From Firmicutes bacterium UBA6648 (lineage in GTDB: Bacteria > Bacillota > Clostridia > Peptostreptococcales > Anaerovoracaceae), in NCBI GenBank assembly GCA_002455605.1, contig DKLE01000035.1, positions 1 to 16,662 of the forward strand: a stretch of DNA of 16,662 bases, given 5' to 3'. Below are positions 14,629 to 16,662 of the stretch, piece after piece. Position numbers and translations under genes: made by a program. Below the pieces are notes generated by a model. That model was not told the DNA's origin, ran no database searches, and saw only the letters and a list, made by a program, of their open reading frames with translations. The first letter of the stretch is position 1; each line of letters opens with the position of its first letter.

Positions 14629-14823
14629 GCTGCAAACCTTGATTCGCAAGGCTTTTGCGGATACTATACTTGTCAGAAATTAAGCAAGAGAAATTATACT
14701 TTCCCCATAGATGGCGGTTTCGTGCTATGAAATTATCCAAACAAAGGCAGTTGAGATATTTCTTCTCGACTGCTTTTTTCGCGCCTTTGCTCGGATAATT
14801 TGCTACTCATAATGTGAAGTTCA
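14629..14823. repeat. structured repeat, copy 3 (beside the IS21 end)
   Basis: Nearly identical to 6913-7094, including GGCGGTTTCGTGCTAT (14713-14728). The stems are 14730-14738/14793-14801 and CAAAGGC/GCCTTTG (14742-14748/14783-14789), and the apical hairpin GCAGTTGAGA/TCTCGACTGC is followed by a T-run on plus. Similarity to copy 2 fades at about 14629-14641, next to the IS21 end, so the left part seen in copy 2 is missing here. The orientation is the same as in copies 1 and 2. Confidence 0.88.
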
Positions 14824-14874
14824 TCAGTATAAAAACTTTGTAAGACGCTGCGGGCACTCCTTGCAAAGAAGGTT

Positions 14875-14921
14875 AAACACTGCGTGTAGCTGCACAAAAC
14901 AAGCAGCAGCACGCAGTGTTT
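14875..14921. terminator. hairpin between the SLH gene and copy 3
   Basis: AAACACTGCGTG (14875-14886) pairs with CACGCAGTGTTT (14910-14921), with an inner CTGC/GCAG pairing. A T-run follows on plus (TTTTTTG) and TTT on minus. It lies 87 nt after the SLH gene stop, so it probably terminates that gene and also blocks plus-strand transcription. The rest of 14478-15007 holds only the IS21 end and repeat copy 3. Confidence 0.7.
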
Positions 14922-15007
14922 TTTGTTCCGCCATCGTTTAATCCCGGGTCGACTGATACGTATAATTGCAACAGCATTTTGCTTAAGTTCTGTTGACTTG
15001 CTTCGAT

Positions 15008-16662
15008 TTAGATAAGTTTGGATTTTTCCAACAGGCGCTGAACCATGACCGCAACCTCTGCTCTCGTGATAGAGGTTTTCGGGGAGAGTGTTGTCGCAGT
15101 GGTTCCGGTGACGATGCCCGCCTTGAGACAGGAGGCCACGCTTTGCTGCGCATAGGCAGAAACTGCCGCGCCGTCGGTGTAGCCTGCAAGAACGCTGTTA
15201 ACCTCGCTGTCTGTCAGCGTTACACCGTCGTTGGTCAGCTTCATCGCGCGGGCAAGGATTGCCATCGCCTGCTCGCGGGTAATCGTGTCGTTGGGACCAT
15301 AGCTTGTGCTGGTATAGCCGGTAATCAGCGCGTAGTTCACTGCGGTGTCGACATAGCCGTTATACCAATTTTGTAGCGATACATCATCAAAAGCGCTTTC
15401 CGTCGTACCCTGCGCAAGGCCGAGCGCCCTTACCACAATCGCCGCAAACTCCGCGCGGGTGATGCGCTCGTTTGGATGATAGCTTTTCGCGTCATAGCCG
15501 GTAACGACCAGTCTGGAACCCATATCGTTGACGGCGTCCTTCGCCCAGTGGTTTTCAACGTCTGCAAACGTCACGGGGTTGTAGATCACCGTGTAAACGC
15601 TGTTTGTCAGGCTGTTGATTTTTGCATAGTATTTGTTGTCTATCTTTACGATTTCTGTCGGAACATGGCGGAAAGTTCCGTCGGCATTGAGCACGACGCC
15701 CGTTGTGATTTTGCTGGGGTCGATGCCGTCGGGAATTGCAACGGTACGCTCCACATAGCCGTTAAAACGGCTGACGTCCACCGTCTTTCCCCCGCTCACG
15801 CAGGAAATTTCAAACTGGACAGGGCTGACTACAAGCTGATAACCGCCGCTTTTCGCCGTATTCTCGACAAGTTTTGCTGTATCAGACAAGGGCTGGGCGA
15901 TTTTGATGCTGACTTGAATGTCCTTCAGCGCGACTGCGGAGCCGAGCTGCGCCGACACATCATCAATGTTAATCTGCGACGCGGGTAGAGTGTAAGTAAC
16001 AGAAGCTGTTTTGATTTCCAGCGTAGAGGCCGCTTTCTCCATGTTTTTGACTGTCTGCCCATTCAGAATGCCGACAACAACATCCGAAGCAGTGCTGACC
16101 GGAATGGTGACCGTGGCGTTTTCGCCCTTTTGTTCTAGAATACTCCCGAGCTTCGTATCGTCCACGGTGACGGTGGTTATAGTCCGGCCGTTGGATGTTG
16201 TAGTAGAAGCCTGCCCTGCGCTTTGCGGGACGCCGTTCACCGTAATCGGTGAGCTGACAGAGGACGGGGACGAGCCGCCGGAACCACCGGAAGAACCGCC
16301 GCTGGAGGTAGCCTGCGGCGTGACGCCGGCAGATGCGGCGGAAGCTGCACTAGTGCCTGCCGCGTTTGTTGCCGTGACCGTAAAGGTGTAGGCAGTGCCG
16401 TTGGTCAGGCCGGTTACGGTAATAGTGGTTCCGGTGCCGGTAGCGGTAATGTTCCCTGGATTTGACGTAACGGTATAGCCTGTGATTGCTGCGCCGCCGT
16501 TTGATGCGGGGGCGGTGAAGGAAACGGTTGCCTGCCCATTGCCCGTGGTGGCGGTGACGCCTGTCGGTGCGCCGGGGGCGGTGACAACAGCCTGCGGCGT
16601 GACACCGGCAGACGCAGCGGAAGGAACACTAGTGCCGCCGTTGCTTGTCGCGGTGACCGTAA
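15008..16662 (-). CDS. SLH-domain cell-surface protein with FN3 repeats (5' end outside window)
   Basis: The frame is open to the window edge, so the start and signal peptide are not seen; an ATG at 16240 is internal. From the N-terminal side there are at least one full and one partial fibronectin type III repeat (APGAPTGVTAT..., 16662 to about 16311), then a Gly/Ser linker (about 16310-16250). A Thr/Ala-rich alpha/beta domain of roughly 220 residues follows, of the kind found before SLH domains in Clostridia and Paenibacilli. Three SLH domains end the protein (about 15568-15416, 15394-15236 and 15205-15020) with FADVENHWAKDAV, FDDVSLQNWYNGYV and SITRAEVAVMVQRLL. SLH domains bind pyruvylated secondary cell-wall polymer, so the protein is anchored on the cell surface. 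The exposed function is unknown. GC-rich codons match the host side. Confidence 0.93.
   Translation of the reverse strand, partial: TVTATSNGGTSVPSAASAGVTPQAVVTAPGAPTGVTATTGNGQATVSFTAPASNGGAAITGYTVTSNPGNITATGTGTTITVTGLTNGTAYTFTVTATNAAGTSAASAASAGVTPQATSSGGSSGGSGGSSPSSVSSPITVNGVPQSAGQASTTTSNGRTITTVTVDDTKLGSILEQKGENATVTIPVSTASDVVVGILNGQTVKNMEKAASTLEIKTASVTYTLPASQINIDDVSAQLGSAVALKDIQVSIKIAQPLSDTAKLVENTAKSGGYQLVVSPVQFEISCVSGGKTVDVSRFNGYVERTVAIPDGIDPSKITTGVVLNADGTFRHVPTEIVKIDNKYYAKINSLTNSVYTVIYNPVTFADVENHWAKDAVNDMGSRLVVTGYDAKSYHPNERITRAEFAAIVVRALGLAQGTTESAFDDVSLQNWYNGYVDTAVNYALITGYTSTSYGPNDTITREQAMAILARAMKLTNDGVTLTDSEVNSVLAGYTDGAAVSAYAQQSVASCLKAGIVTGTTATTLSPKTSITRAEVAVMVQRLLEKSKLI
16311..16662 (-). 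repeat. FN3-coding tandem repeat, period 279 bp (93 codons)
   Basis: GCCTGCGGCGTGAC starts at 16311 and again at 16590, 279 nt apart, with close DNA similarity over the segments that follow. This encodes successive FN3 modules. The DNA-level likeness suggests recent duplication or gene conversion; more copies probably lie beyond the edge. Confidence 0.8.

Noticed and set aside
1..16662. CRISPR array or tRNA/rRNA genes
   Set aside because: No regularly spaced short direct repeats with unique spacers, and no cloverleaf or rRNA sequence, were found by eye on either strand.

Overview
The window looks like a chromosomal accessory island in a Gram-positive Clostridia genome, probably a gut Oscillospirales-type organism. 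This lineage is inferred from AGGAGG-type ribosome binding sites, a cell-wall protein with three SLH domains, a GAACN4GTTC-type (Gram-positive) LexA box and family resemblances; no taxonomic marker gene is present. Almost every gene is on the minus strand. The right end (SLH protein, IS21 transposase, dinB fragment, SRAP protein) is GC-rich, while the middle (about 1.3-12.5 kb) is visibly AT-rich, as expected of acquired DNA.

Layout in minus-strand transcription order, right to left. (1) 16662-15008: 3' part of a surface protein with FN3 repeats and SLH anchor. (2) 14823-14629: copy 3 of a structured repeat. (3) 14611-13566: a broken IS21-family element. (4) 13520-12624: a truncated Y-family polymerase gene (dinB, plus strand) facing away from an intact SRAP/HMCES-type protein, with a LexA-like operator between them. 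(5) 12460-11221: an unrecognised 262-aa cytosolic protein and a four-TM protein 4 nt apart. (6) 11071-9677: a membrane-anchored, helical-repeat (TPR-like) protein. (7) 9640-7093: a small zinc-ribbon gene split by a 253-bp MITE-like insertion, then a 190-aa protein, a 67-aa protein and a P-loop ATPase, tightly packed. (8) 7094-6737: copy 2 of the structured repeat, partly inside a 264-bp inverted-repeat-bounded segment. (9) 6556-1305: a 352-aa unknown, an OLD-family ATPase/TOPRIM nuclease, a HEMGH zinc peptidase and a protein ending in a HEPN-like Rx4H motif. (10) 1084-416: a class I methyltransferase, then copy 1 of the structured repeat.

The middle block reads as a collection of defence or toxin-like genes. 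It holds an OLD nuclease, a HEPN-like putative RNase beside a zinc peptidase, a STAND/AAA-like ATPase with small partners, and a two-gene module pairing a soluble protein with a 4-TM protein. None matches a complete named system that I can confirm. The most unusual feature is the organisation. Each of the four genes at 1305-6556 is followed within about 50 nt by a shared GGRCAAGC motif, usually with a hairpin. Three copies of a long structured repeat, with compensatory base changes, sit after the methyltransferase, after the ATPase and beside the IS21 remnant. This resembles a cassette-type array, but no integrase is present and no canonical attC site was found.
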